Source: Quillaja saponaria
Taxonomy: Eukaryota; Streptophyta; Magnoliopsida; Fabales; Quillajaceae
Direction of reading: 5' to 3'
Length of the DNA: 64,000 bases
Assembly: GCA_029379385.1 (NCBI GenBank)
Contig: CM055607.1
Span: 30,563,235 to 30,627,234, forward strand
Both the position numbers and the translations under genes were made by a program. Below the pieces are notes generated by a model. The model was not told the origin of the DNA. It saw only the letters and a list, made by a program, of their open reading frames with translations, and ran no database searches. Shown here piece by piece: positions 44,849 to 55,495 of the stretch; the first letter of the stretch is position 1; each line of letters opens with the position of its first letter.

Positions 44849-45293
44849 TCGCCGATTTGAAGCCTTCTTAAGAGAAAAGAAAGCGGAACTGTTTCGCTAA
44901 ATCGTGAAATACTGTTTTACCCTTTTCTGATGAAATTGAACGAATACCGAAGAAACTGTTGGAAATTTAAGGGTTACCCGAGCTCCAAATATCTTATTAT
45001 CATTATGATTTTGGCAAAAATATCTTAATACAAACATTAACAAAACCCAATAAGCCCAGACCCTACAAATACAAGCTCTCACACTATGAAAAAATGTTAA
45101 CTCTATCTGCACCTGAACTTTCCCTTTATTTATCTAAAGTCTGACTTGAGCTTCGAAGTGCTGACATTGTAGGTCTCCAGCTCAACCTCTCCAGCTTGGA
45201 CAAATTCAACATTAACATTGGCGCCGTCCGTGGGAAATTCATATGATTTGAATTTCCTAACCTCCACGCAGCTCTCCAGGTCTCCAATCATTG

Positions 45294-45637
45294 GGCGAGC
45301 TGCTCTTCCAATCAATTTTCAGGCCAATTCCGGCGACCTGAGAACTGAAGCAACCACCCGAATTGAAGCTGCCGACCTCATGGGTTGTCCTGTCCAAACC
45401 GATAGCTCGCCGGATCATGCACGCGCCTCCACGAGAGGCCACAAGCGGCGGCACTCCTCAAGGTCGCTAGATTAGGTGCATGGCGAGCTGCACTTCCAAT
45501 CAATTTTGCCAATTCCGGCGACCTGAGAACTCGGGCGACCACTCAAACCGAAGCTGCTGACCTTACTAGTCGTCCAATCCAAATCAGTAGCTCGTCGGAT
45601 CAAGCACGTGCCTCCACGCGCGGCGGCACTCCCAAGG
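45294..45637. repeat. Tandem repeat, unit about 188 bp, in the LTR element
   Basis: Two diverged copies begin GGCGAGCTGC and contain AATTCCGGCGACCTGAGAAC and CTCGxCGGATCAxGCACG. The second copy is shorter. The reading frame across copy 1 (45218-45475) is not conserved in copy 2, so it is unlikely to be coding. Confidence 0.8.
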
Positions 45638-45885
45638 TATAGTGGACCAATAATTCACCTCGCCTACATATTGCACTTTGTAGCAGGATACAAATGATAA
45701 TTACAATGCAACTATATTTTTGACATATTATTGTATATTCAGAAAGCATATTATTACATGTTTACCATCACGTGTGGCTAATGAATTTTTCTGTTGAGAT
45801 CGGTCGTTTGACCACAGTTGCAAGAAATTTCGGCAGGTGAAGTTGAAAGGGAGAGGCATAGCCCCCTAAAACCAATCAAAAAGAA

Positions 45886-46172
45886 GATCTCCAAAACCCG
45901 GGTGCGGTTGAGGTTCACCTGGTCGATTCAACTACCCTGACAGGGAACTTGACAGCCCGGTGCTCGCGGTCAGGCACGCGAGGCCTCTAGGTTTTCACCC
46001 GCGGTCCGAGTCTCGGCCAAGTCCCCAAGATCTCCAAACTCGGGTGCGGTTGAGGTTCACCTGGTCGATTCAACGACCCTGACATGGAACTCAACCCCCC
46101 GGTGCTCGCGGTCAGGCACGCGAGGCCGCCAGGTTTTCACCCGCTGTCCGAGCCTCCGCCGAGTTCGCCCGC
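45886..46172. repeat. Tandem repeat, unit about 143 bp, in the LTR element
   Basis: Two copies begin GATCTCCAAA, 143 bases apart, and share GGGTGCGGTTGAGGTTCACC and GGTGCTCGCGGTCAGGCACG. They are more similar to each other than the 188-bp units are. Confidence 0.85.
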
Positions 46173-46537
46173 AAAAGGTATGCACTCAGATATTTAACTC
46201 TCCAAAGGTGGACTATAGTACTACATGACCTTTTTAATCGTAAAGCATATTGTTTTACCTTTATATGTGCCTAACAAATTTTCTTTTGAGATCGACTGTT
46301 TAACCGTAGTTGCAGGGAAATTTCACAGCCCAAGACAAAGGAAGTTAGAGCTACGAGCTCACCCCGACGTTGCAAGGCTTGGAGCGAAAAGTTCGTCCGC
46401 TAAGAAAATGCTCAATTGACACTGGTTTTGCCCTTAATTGACTTCAAGTCTGAGTCACTTCATTCCTCGAACTTGTTTTTGGGGGGACTTGTGTTAATAC
46501 AAACATTAACAAAACCTAATAAGCCCAGGCCCTACAA

Positions 46538-46871
46538 AAAAATCTTTAATCTTAATATTTTAAATTACGAAACCATACATTATTATTGATATTCAAAGTT
46601 CAAACATATTTATGAATCCTTAGATATCCTATCTTACAAATTCAAATTTTTATTTTATTTTTTAAGATTTTCATAATGCCATTAAAAAAAGCAATAACAT
46701 AGATTAAAGTAAAGAATTTACAAAAAAATAAATTATTGATATATAGTTTTAAATTCATAAAAAAATAATAAATTAGTTTAACTAATTTTCTTTCTATTTT
46801 TTATTTATAATATTTGTTAAGATTTTATATTTTTCTATTTTAAAATTACAACTAATAATTTTATTTATTTT

Positions 46872-46909
<38 letters not shown>

Positions 46910-47590
46910 TTTATGAACAATTAACTTATATAAACTAACTTGTGTTTATAAATTATACAATTAAAATTTATAATTATAAGAATTGTAAGTTATAAAAAAA
47001 ATATATATATATAAACAAGTCAAATGATAATAAAATAAATATAATTAAGTGTAACTATTATTTTAAAATTTTATTATTTAATTTAATTAATATGTATTGA
47101 TTATATTATATATAATGTAATAAATGATTGTGATTATACATGTAAAAAAATATAAATGTAAAGAGACAAATTAAATTTTTAAACATGCATAATTAATTTT
47201 ATATATTTACAAAAAATACTCAAAAGTAATTATTAAATAATATTTTTTATATCTATACTATTCTAAAATTTAATTTCTTAATAATTACTCACATCACTAT
47301 TACTCATGAACTAACATATCTTCTATTTCTTAAATAAGATTAAAAAATTTAAAATTATCACTTTCATATTTTTAAAAAACTTTATTTGACATGTATGTGT
47401 GACTAATATATTTATATAATTACTATTTTTTATAATATTTTCAATACTTACCTTGATATACTTTCGGCTTTTGAGTAACCGATTTATATATTTATATATA
47501 TTTGGATAAATGAAAAATATATATTTTAATCCTTGCTCCGAATCTAATAGAATGAGTCTCCTGAGTGACAACAACACTAAACATTAAATC
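46538..47590. other. AT-rich intergenic DNA with a TA microsatellite
   Basis: Extremely AT-rich sequence with an AT dinucleotide run at 46875-46907. No gene is supported; the minus-strand frame at 47323-47577 is chance-like (Ile/Lys/Asn-rich). Confidence 0.6.
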
Positions 47591-47692
47591 TCAACCGTCC
47601 ACTCCATCGTACATTATAAACAGTTGGTAAGTATGCCACGGCAATAATCCGTGTGAATCCCTTCCATCCAATAAGGATCAATTTGGTTGCAC

Positions 47693-47700
47693 TATATATA
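47693..47700 (+). promoter_or_regulatory. TATA box of the histone H2B gene
   Basis: TATATATA lies about 90 bases upstream of the H2B ATG at 47789, with a CCAAT motif at 47668-47672 just upstream. The spacing fits a functional class II promoter, arguing that this H2B locus is native rather than a retrocopy. Confidence 0.65.
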
Positions 47701-47788
47701 GACACTTATTTGAGGAATCGCTCAATTGATCATTTTCTTTGCTGCTCTCGTACATTATAAATCTACTTTTCTAGGAGGCACTCTAGCA

Positions 47789-48183
47789 ATGGCACCTAAG
47801 GCGGAGAAGGCACCAGCGGAGAAGAAACGGCAGAGAAGAAGCCAAAGGCTGAAAAGAAGATATCAAAGGAAGGCGGTGACAAGAAGAAGAAGAGGATTAA
47901 GAAGAGCATCGAGACCTACAAAATTTACATTTTCAAGGTCTTGAAGCAGGTTCATCCAGATATTGGTATCTCCAGTAAGGCCATGGGAATCATGAACAGT
48001 TTCATCAACGATATATTCGAGAAGCTTGCTCAGGAAGCTTCGCGATTAGCAAGATATAACAAGAAGCCTACTATTACCTCTCGGGAGATCCAGACGGCTG
48101 TGCGATTGGTGCTTCCCGGTGAGTTGGCCAAGCACGCGGTTTCCGAGGGTACCAAGGCCGTGACCAAGTTTACCAGCTCTTGA
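47789..48183 (+). CDS. HTB: Histone H2B, intronless, with a one-base deletion near the N-terminus
   Basis: The ATG at 47789 starts [13 protein letters not shown]. After about codon 13 the frame moves: bases from about 47829 onward encode the H2B tail and fold only in another frame ([16 protein letters not shown], then [19 protein letters not shown] to the terminal [10 protein letters not shown], stop 48181-48183). The ATG-to-stop span is 395 nt, one less than a multiple of three; one missing base near 47825-47830 (AAACGG where AAACCGG is expected) explains it. With that base the product would be about 131 aa, a normal plant H2B length. The fold itself ([39 protein letters not shown]) is fully conserved. 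As written, the ATG frame stops at 47942-47944. Core histone H2B pairs with H2A in nucleosomes. This is either a sequencing error or a very recent pseudogene. Confidence 0.9.
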
Positions 48184-50900
48184 CTTGGGAATTTGGGGGT
48201 GGGTTACTTTTCTGTCTAGGTTTGCATCGTGCCCAATTGGTTTTAGGTTTCTTTTCTTGGTTAGACGCATTGTTTTGTAAATTTTTCTAAAATAAGTCTG
48301 CAGATTTGAATAATTATCGGTTATTGATTTATATATGGATATGGATTACATTTTGAAAATGGAGAATCCCATAAGAATGCTTAAAAAATAAATCTTCCGA
48401 TTAACTTGAATTTTAAGTTTGTATCTTGCCTGAAGTCTGAGCTGTTGAATTTTTCTATCAACAATATTATGGTAAGCTCTCCTTCAATTCAATAATAGGT
48501 CATGCTGTGATTATCAACTTTTGAGTTATTGAAATAAACAGCTTGTTGAAGTTAGTTTCATATCTATTTTGCTTGCTATTGTATGCTTCTGTTTAGATTA
48601 TAATGTAAGCTTTTTTCGCCTGAATTCTGTATCACATAAAATAGATTCAGAGCAGCTTTCATCTTTTGATGATTAGCTCGTCTGTGTTTGTCTTGTTGAA
48701 TCATTATATAATTGTCATTGTTTGTCCATAAACATTATCAACTGTGGCAATTCCAGCATCCTAGTCATTGAAGTTGTGCATGACTAATTCTTATTCTGAT
48801 AAAAGATAATATACTTAGTATCCAAAAGAGGTCCTATACACCTTTCTGGGGCCTCCAAGGAAAACACTTTATGCTGCTGCATTGACTGTGCTTGTCCCAA
48901 TCAAGCCAAAGCACGATAAGGCCCAGGTTCATTTTCTTGCTAAAGTCTCTCTGTTGAAACAAGTGCAGTGTTATGTATGTTAACATTTATATATTAGTAA
49001 TCCTTTTGAAACTATATGAGATACTGCATTCTTCCATATATTAATTTATATTTTCCGGAATTTTGAAATAGTTGTAGTCTTACTACTGAAAAGTTGGCAC
49101 CTGAATTCTCAATTCAGTTGTGGTCATTGGAGGTAAGGCCCTGGTGTTGTTTATTGATGTCTATGTTTGATTCAAAACCTAAAGCAACCATTGGTATTAG
49201 TGATAAACTGTGCCATCAGGATGAGCTAGTAGAGATGTGAAAAGATATTTTAGCCAGGCTTCTCAGACCTCAATTGAATGTTTGGTTTAAGAACTTGTGG
49301 TTTGTTCTCTCCATAGAAAAACATAGCTGGCTGCAGTAGAAAAGGCATAGTAACTGTGTAATTGATGGGAGTCTTGTTGCATGAATGCTATTTACCTGAT
49401 TATGAGTAGAGCATCTACAAGTTTTAGGTGTTTTGGTTTGTTATGTGGATGTTTGTGGATTTGATTTCATGTATGTTTAGATGTTAGTTTTCTCTTGTTT
49501 AGTTTGGTTTGCCTTGCATATTTTAAACCTTTTTTCAATGTTATGTATGTATGGTAATTTCCCTTGTCATTCATTTGTTTGATGGCTTCTGTGGATCATA
49601 GTTCACAGTTTTGTTTTATGGTAATAACTGAGTTACTTGTTTGAAGTTTGATGGCTGTGAATTATATTATTTGTGCATTGCTGGACTTGTTTTTCCGGTC
49701 AGTAATAGGAAGTGAGAGATGCAGCAAATACCTCCCCTCCTCCTCCCCACCTTTTTGGGAGTTCTTGGATCTCCTCTATCCTAGCTGTAGTCTCCTTGGA
49801 GTAGGGCCGTCCTGTACAGTTTGTGTATCAGGCTTGTGATATGTGAATCTCAGGTCTTGGATGGAAACTGGCTACTACTGAAACAATTGATGGACCACTG
49901 AGACTCCCAGAATCACAAACCAAATAAGATATTGGAGGAATCGGCTGAATGAGAACAACATTTTCAATATGTCCATTGTTGATGCTGTTACACCTTGCAT
50001 CTTTGGTTCCCATCTTGGGTATAGTCAATAGTCATCTTACGTTGATATACATTTTGCTGGTTTCTAGCACGTTAGGTTTTGGTGTCATTTGTTTAATTAC
50101 TTGGCCTTTTGTTGAGTTTCGTAGTTATTCTGATTTGATGGTCTTGATTTGGCAAGTAGTGAGCAACTGGCAACATCTTGATGCTAAACTGGGGAAGTAT
50201 CATTCAGAAGCACGAGGCCAAATGAAGGCATTCTCTTATTCTTCTCCAGCATTTGTGTTTCTTTAACGGCATCCTATTTTAAAGGAAATATGAAAATGTT
50301 ACTTGAAGGATGAGATTACTTGTTTTTAGCCCAAAAAAGGATTATAAAAAAAATGGCATACTGTTTTGCCTTTCCAAATGTGAATGAAATGGATAGTGAA
50401 TAGAATTGGAACTATGGTTTATTTTACATGCAGCAAATGTTTAAACTTTGAGTTTGTGATCTTTTCTAGCTGGTTGAGTGGTTATCAAGCTCCAAATAGT
50501 CAGTCATGTCTCCTTTGTTTAAGGAATAAGGTAGTAGTTTTACTTTTGCAATTTATGCTAAAACATTCGAATCTATGACACTCGGATTTTAGATCAAATG
50601 ATGTTTCATATTAAACAAGGTAAGGTTATCCGAGATTCAAGGAAATTTTTACTCGTGTATCTGATGCCTTGATAACTAATCTAAATGGAAGTGAAGAGAA
50701 AATTTCATTCTTTTCTTTTCTGAAATTCTATTTCAAACTAATTAACTGAAAATTAGGTTGATGTAAACTTAATGAAGGAGTTTTCTTTTCAAATTATTAA
50801 TTAGAAACAGCATTTTCAAGAAGGACAATGAGAGAATCCTGACAATGACCTACGAGACTACGACTACCTACCAAGGGGCCTCCCTACAACTCTACAAGCC
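48184..50900. other. Downstream of H2B; no supported gene
   Basis: The first few hundred bases hold the H2B 3' region. From about 48840 to 50270 the sequence is less AT-rich and has the texture of transcribed, intron-like DNA. A short open stretch at 48847-48925 (GPPRKTLYAAALTVLVPIKP and a few more residues) ends at a GT and looks exon-like, but I could not place it in a family or extend it. It may be a gene fragment or part of a non-coding transcript. Confidence 0.35.
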
Positions 50901-50922
50901 GAATACAAACAGTAAATTACAT

Positions 50923-52153
50923 AATATGGTAATATTTATAATTAAATAATTAAAATAGGATAAGCCTAGAAATCAAATTTTATTTCTGGGTCTAAATCAT
51001 TAGCTTATGTCATCATTGTGTGTCTGCACCATCCCGGCACAAAAAGAGGCCCACTATCCACTTATACAAATTGAAACTGAATTTTAAAAATCTAATTTTC
51101 TTATCTGTACTACAAATTTTGATAATTTTTAATATTTAAAATATATGATAATTTTAAAATATAATAATTTTAAAATGTATGATAATTTTAAAATTTAAAC
51201 TATATGATAATTTATAAATTTATAGTGTATGATATTATAAATTTTAAATATATGATAATATATAAATTTATCGTTATTGTAAGTTTAAATTTTAAAATAT
51301 GATATTTTAAAATTTATGATAATTTTTTATTTTTTAATGTATTATATTTTAAAATATATAATAAATTTTAAATTTACAGTGTATGATAATTTTTTTACTA
51401 TAGGGTATGATATATATATATTTTTTTTATAGTGTATGATATTTTTAAATTTTTTAAATTTAGAATGTATGATAGTTTTTTAAATTTTTAGCATGATATA
51501 TTTAAATTTTAAAATGTATGATAAATTTTAAATTTAAAGTGTATAATAATTTTTAAATTTATAGTGCATGATAATTTTTAATTTTAGAGTATATGATATT
51601 TTTTATATTTAGAGTCTATGATAGTTTTTAAATTTATAGTGTATGATATTTAAAATTTAAAACGTATAATAATTTTTAAATTTATAGTGCATGATAATTT
51701 TTAATTTTAGAGTGTATGATATTTTTTATATTTAGAGTTTATGATAGTTTTTAAATTTATAGTGTATGATACTTTTAAAATTGAAAATGTATAATAATTT
51801 TTAAATTTATAGTGTATGATATATTTTTTTTTATAGTATATGATATGTTAAAATTTTAAAATTTATGATATTTTTAAAATTTAAAAATATAGATAATTTT
51901 TAAATTTATATGATATTTTTTAATTTAACATATGTAATATTTTTTTTATAGAGTGAAACCAGATTTTCAAAATCTGATTTAGTTTGTGTAGGTGGTGAGT
52001 CCCTTTTTTGTAAGAATGGTGTAGATGGTGGGCGTGGTGACATGGACTAGTGAGTTGGACCTAGAAAACCGAATTTTAAAAATCCGATTGACTTATCCTA
52101 TTTTTAATTATAAATTATCCTATTTTACTATTTAATTATAAATTATACCATAT
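50923..52153. mobile_element. Foldback/MITE-like element with long inverted ends and AT-rich core
   Basis: The left arm (about 50923-51110) and the reverse complement of the right arm (about 51950-52153) align along their length by eye, with roughly two-thirds identity. Shared blocks include AATTTATAATTAAATA, TAGGATAAG, a GGTC-x-AA-x-TCA-x-TAG block, and AAATCTG/AAATCTA at the inner ends. Between them is a degenerate tandem array. No coding sequence is present. The right end lies 20 bp from the last codon of the H2A locus. Target-site duplication was not identified with confidence. Confidence 0.65.
51105..51950. repeat. Degenerate AT-rich tandem array, period about 25-30 bp
   Basis: About 30 units vary around TATGATAATTTTTAAATTTA followed by TAGTG. 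The array fills the centre of the inverted-repeat element. Higher-order copies are visible, for example the block from 51541 to 51640 is repeated nearly exactly from 51660 to 51770. Confidence 0.85.
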
Positions 52154-52172
52154 AGTCTAAAGAAATTGGAAA

Positions 52173-52975
52173 TCAGACACTTCTGTCCAAAATTCCAGCT
52201 TTGGATGGGCACTTAGGCTGTTCCTTTGCTGTCTTTTCAGACTTCTTTGGAAGCAACACGGGTAAGACACCACCATGACCAATGGTGACTCCAGCAAGAA
52301 GCATCCCTAGTTCTACATCATTCCTCACTGCGAAAAGCACATGCCTTGGGATGATCCTATTCTTCTTGTTGTCTCTAGCAGCATTTCCAGCCAGCTCAAG
52401 TACCTAAACAAGTAAGATTTCACCATCATGAATATTTATGTACACTGTTAACCAAAAACATCACCACACCATTCATTTGTGGACATTCAAATTGAGAAAA
52501 TGGGATCCCAGCAAAATAATTCCCACTCTATTTTCTCAGAAACCAAATGTGGGGTTCATATTCTATTGGCAAAGAAACAAATTTAACGCATAGAATCCGA
52601 TTGGCAAATATTTATGTCCAAATCTTAAAGTTAAAATTTCCTTCAACAGAGAAACAGTTCCAGCTTGAGTTACTCAACTATAATCGCGCAAATGTATTGG
52701 CTGATTTGTTACTTCTATATCTAGCTTCAGAGTAATCAAACAAGACATAAAATGAAAATTTCAGTTTCATAGTCAAAAGAATTACCTCAGCAGCCAGATA
52801 AACCGGTGCTCCACTCCCAACCCGTTGAGCGTACCGCCCCTTCTTCAAATAGCCGGCCGATCCTTCCGACAGGGAATTGTAGCCCAGCTTTAACAGACCG
52901 GGTCACCCCTTTCTTCCTCACACCGCCTCCCTTCCTCCCTGCAGCACCTTTCTTCACCTTACCTCCGGTTTCCAT
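52173..52975 (-). pseudogene. HTA: Histone H2A, damaged (frameshift and internal deletions)
   Basis: Exon 1 is 52975-52786 and exon 2 is 52403-52173. Exon 1 opens [18 protein letters not shown] and follows the H2A fold to VGRIGR, where one extra C near 52852 shifts the frame; downstream bases encode [21 protein letters not shown] in the original frame. The segment VLEYLAAE expected between VYLAA and VLELAGNA is absent, removing eight residues of the long central helix. Exon 2 reads [20 protein letters not shown], then [10 protein letters not shown] where RND-EEL-x-KLL is usual (an acidic-patch Glu is lost), and [11 protein letters not shown], missing about three residues (NIN). The C-terminus continues past the usual end to DRSV. 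Intron position is as in plant H2A genes, so this is a decayed native gene, not a retrocopy. Confidence 0.85.
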
Positions 52976-53560
52976 GAAAATAAAATAAGAATTGAAAACC
53001 TCTCCCGAGAAACAAACAGAAAATCTTGAATAAAAAATGTAGTTGTAAGGATCAAGCCGAAACGGTTAGGACATAAATAATGGGTGGTAATATTTATGCG
53101 GCAGAGTATGACTGGTATGAGCACGTTGGCTTGTGATTGTTGAATACCAACCGTTCGATCTGAAAATAATAGATGGTGCTGCTGAAACGATTACTTGGCA
53201 ATCCATGTCATCCAAATGAAAAGGGGACCCACTGTTCGTTGCCCACGAGAAGACCGTTTGTACGATGTCGTTTTGGTATTTGTTAAACCTCTGGGCCGAC
53301 CCGAGAAAATGGCTAAATTTGGGCCAACATTATGACAGTAAGCCCATATTGAATTCGGCCCAGTCAATGAGTCAGTCAGAGAAAATCTGTTATTACGGAT
53401 CAGAAAAATGCTAGAGTACAGTTGTACGGAGAGCTATCGAAACGTGGCCGTTTTGGATTCGGTAGTGCCAAAATAGGTTCATTGACCTAAACTTCCCTTA
53501 TATACCTGACCTGACCTGACCTGACCCTATCTAGTTCTGTAATACCAATTCGTCGTCCTG
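52976..53560. other. Intergenic/promoter DNA between H2A and the next gene
   Basis: About 600 bp separates the divergent H2A remnant and the plus-strand gene, so it probably contains both promoters. A CTGAC pentanucleotide repeat (about five units, 53506-53526) lies close to the likely start of the plus-strand gene, followed by TCTAG and a pyrimidine-rich leader. Confidence 0.5.
53506..53526. repeat. CTGAC pentanucleotide microsatellite
   Basis: About four to five tandem CTGAC units lie in the presumed core promoter of the gene whose coding region starts at 55496. Confidence 0.85.
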
Positions 53561-55495
53561 GAGCACCAAATCCTTCATCTCATTCTTCTGATCCAATAAT
53601 TCTCTCAGAGATCTCTGCCATGGATTAAATCTGTTTTCGTTGATTCAGACCACGATTCTTTGGATCTCAGTGTTTCGAAAACCTGTAAGAAATTCTTTCG
53701 TGTTCAGAGTGTTCCACCATTGATTGCCGTTTTGTTCTCGAAGTAGAGTTGTTGTTCTTGTCCGTACGGTTTTTAGGGTTTCGAAGGGCATAGAATAATG
53801 CCTTCGCTGCCCGTTGAACAATTGCTATCTCTTTTGGTTCTTTCTCTTACTAGTTTCCATGGCGGATCCTCCTCTTTTCATCGTTTGAAACGTCTTGAAA
53901 AAGGTGATAGACGTGGTAATCTTAGTTAACATTAGGATCTCTGCTGTGTTTTTCTTTCGGATTTGGGTGTTCAGTGTTCTCTTTTAGAAGTTCTATTTCC
54001 TGTTTTGCTTACGTCTTGATTCGCTTCTGGATAAAGGAATTCATAAAGGAAGTGGGTATTGAGGGTTTGAGAATTGTTGATTTTCTTTGTACTGCACTTC
54101 TTTTAAAGCTCTCTGAAAGCTTGGCTGTCCGTTCGATCGCTTCCTGTTTTGGTATTGCTACGGCTTTGAAAGTCGCATAAGGTATTACATATAATTCTTG
54201 AAGTAGATTTTCTATCTGTTTTTATAGTTCTCCTTAGAAATGCTGTGAAAGAAGTTGTTTAATCCTATGGTTTAGCTCATTCACATTTGTTTTGTTTTCT
54301 CTTATGCTGTTTCAATTTTTGTTAATTTGAAGTTTCAGTGACAATAATTGTGGACCTATCTTAACGTATGTGTTATGTGTCACGTATGATAGGATTTTCT
54401 TATCAAGCTACTTTCTCTTATATTTGATTCCCATTCACTGTTATTTGAAATGCAATTGTAGATATGATAAGATATTTGGTATGTTCTGAATAACTTTGGT
54501 AGTAATTAAGACTCAATTGGAACTTCTCTTAGCTTTAGGAATGAAGGAAATCATGAATATATATTTTAATTTAGGTAACACGTATTACATGTTTGGATTA
54601 CACCTTGTTTGCTAATTCTGATGGTTAAGAAACTGAAAAATGAAAATGACTTTATATCATCTGTTTTGTTGATACCAGAATGTGTATAGCACCTAATTGT
54701 TTTGAGCTGTTTAGACTATTGCTATTGCAAAGATACAAATGGAGTAGCACTAATGGGGAGTTGCATACATATTTGTCATGCTACAAAGTAAGGGAAAATG
54801 TGTTTGTTGTTTATAATAAATTAGGTGTTGCATGTCTACCTGCTAATCATCAGGTCTAGACTTTGTTCCTTCCTACAACTAGACATAATTTTCGGATAAT
54901 GGCTTAAATACTTGTCCTTCCTTTTGCCTAACAGATAATTGCAAGTAAAAACACTACAGTAACTACTGTGCCAGCGTTGGCCCAAAAAATAATTTGGTTT
55001 CTTTCGTAGTGTTAACTAGTTGCTCTTTCTTTTTCACATCAACTATTTCTTGGTGTGTGTTTATTGAGAGCATAAATGACAAGGTGCATTGTTTGCATTT
55101 GAGTTGAGATTCTCCATCTGAGTTTTCAACATCCATCTTCTGGAAGGCTCTACTTGCAGGTGCTATCCAATACCCTTCTATGTTTCCGTTGCAGTATAAT
55201 GGCTTACCACTACCATTTGAACCTCTCCCCCAATTGCCTTTCATTTCATAGCATGACTATTCCTGTTACTATATTAAGTTTTATCTTTGCTTAGCATGAA
55301 GCATAGTGGCCTGAGTCTAGATGGTGTACAATTGTCATGCCAAAGTTAGAAGAAGCACAAAACACTATTTGCTTCCTTCAAAGAGCATGATCAAATATAT
55401 TTTGAGTTGCTTATTTATTTATATAACTATTGTCATATATTACTTCTAATATACTTATGACTTTTTCTATTTCCTTGTAGCACCTTATTTAATCT

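Larger units (their letters stand above)
45021..46537 (+). mobile_element. Small non-autonomous LTR element (TRIM/LARD-like)
   Basis: The left LTR is about 45021-45217 (about 197 bp) ending TTAACA. It is followed by a primer-binding-site-like TGGCGCCGTCCGTGGGAA at 45219-45236, of the TGGCGCC type common in plant Ty3/gypsy elements. On the right, a polypurine tract (TTTTTGGGGGGA, 46476-46487) precedes TGTGTTAATACAAACATTAAC, the start of the LTR, from 46490. Only about 48 bp of the right LTR remains. The inside (about 1.25 kb) is unusually G+C-rich for this window, contains two families of tandem repeats and shows no gag or pol frame. The left LTR start is mutated (TATC instead of TGTG). Confidence 0.8.

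Noticed and set aside
45218..45475. 85-codon frame in the small LTR element
   Set aside because: The frame is not kept in the second tandem copy and overlaps the primer-binding site, so it is unlikely to be a gag remnant.
49648..50578. Frames of 63-105 codons after H2B
   Set aside because: No domains, no continuity across frames and no splice-consistent extension; treated as chance or non-coding transcript.
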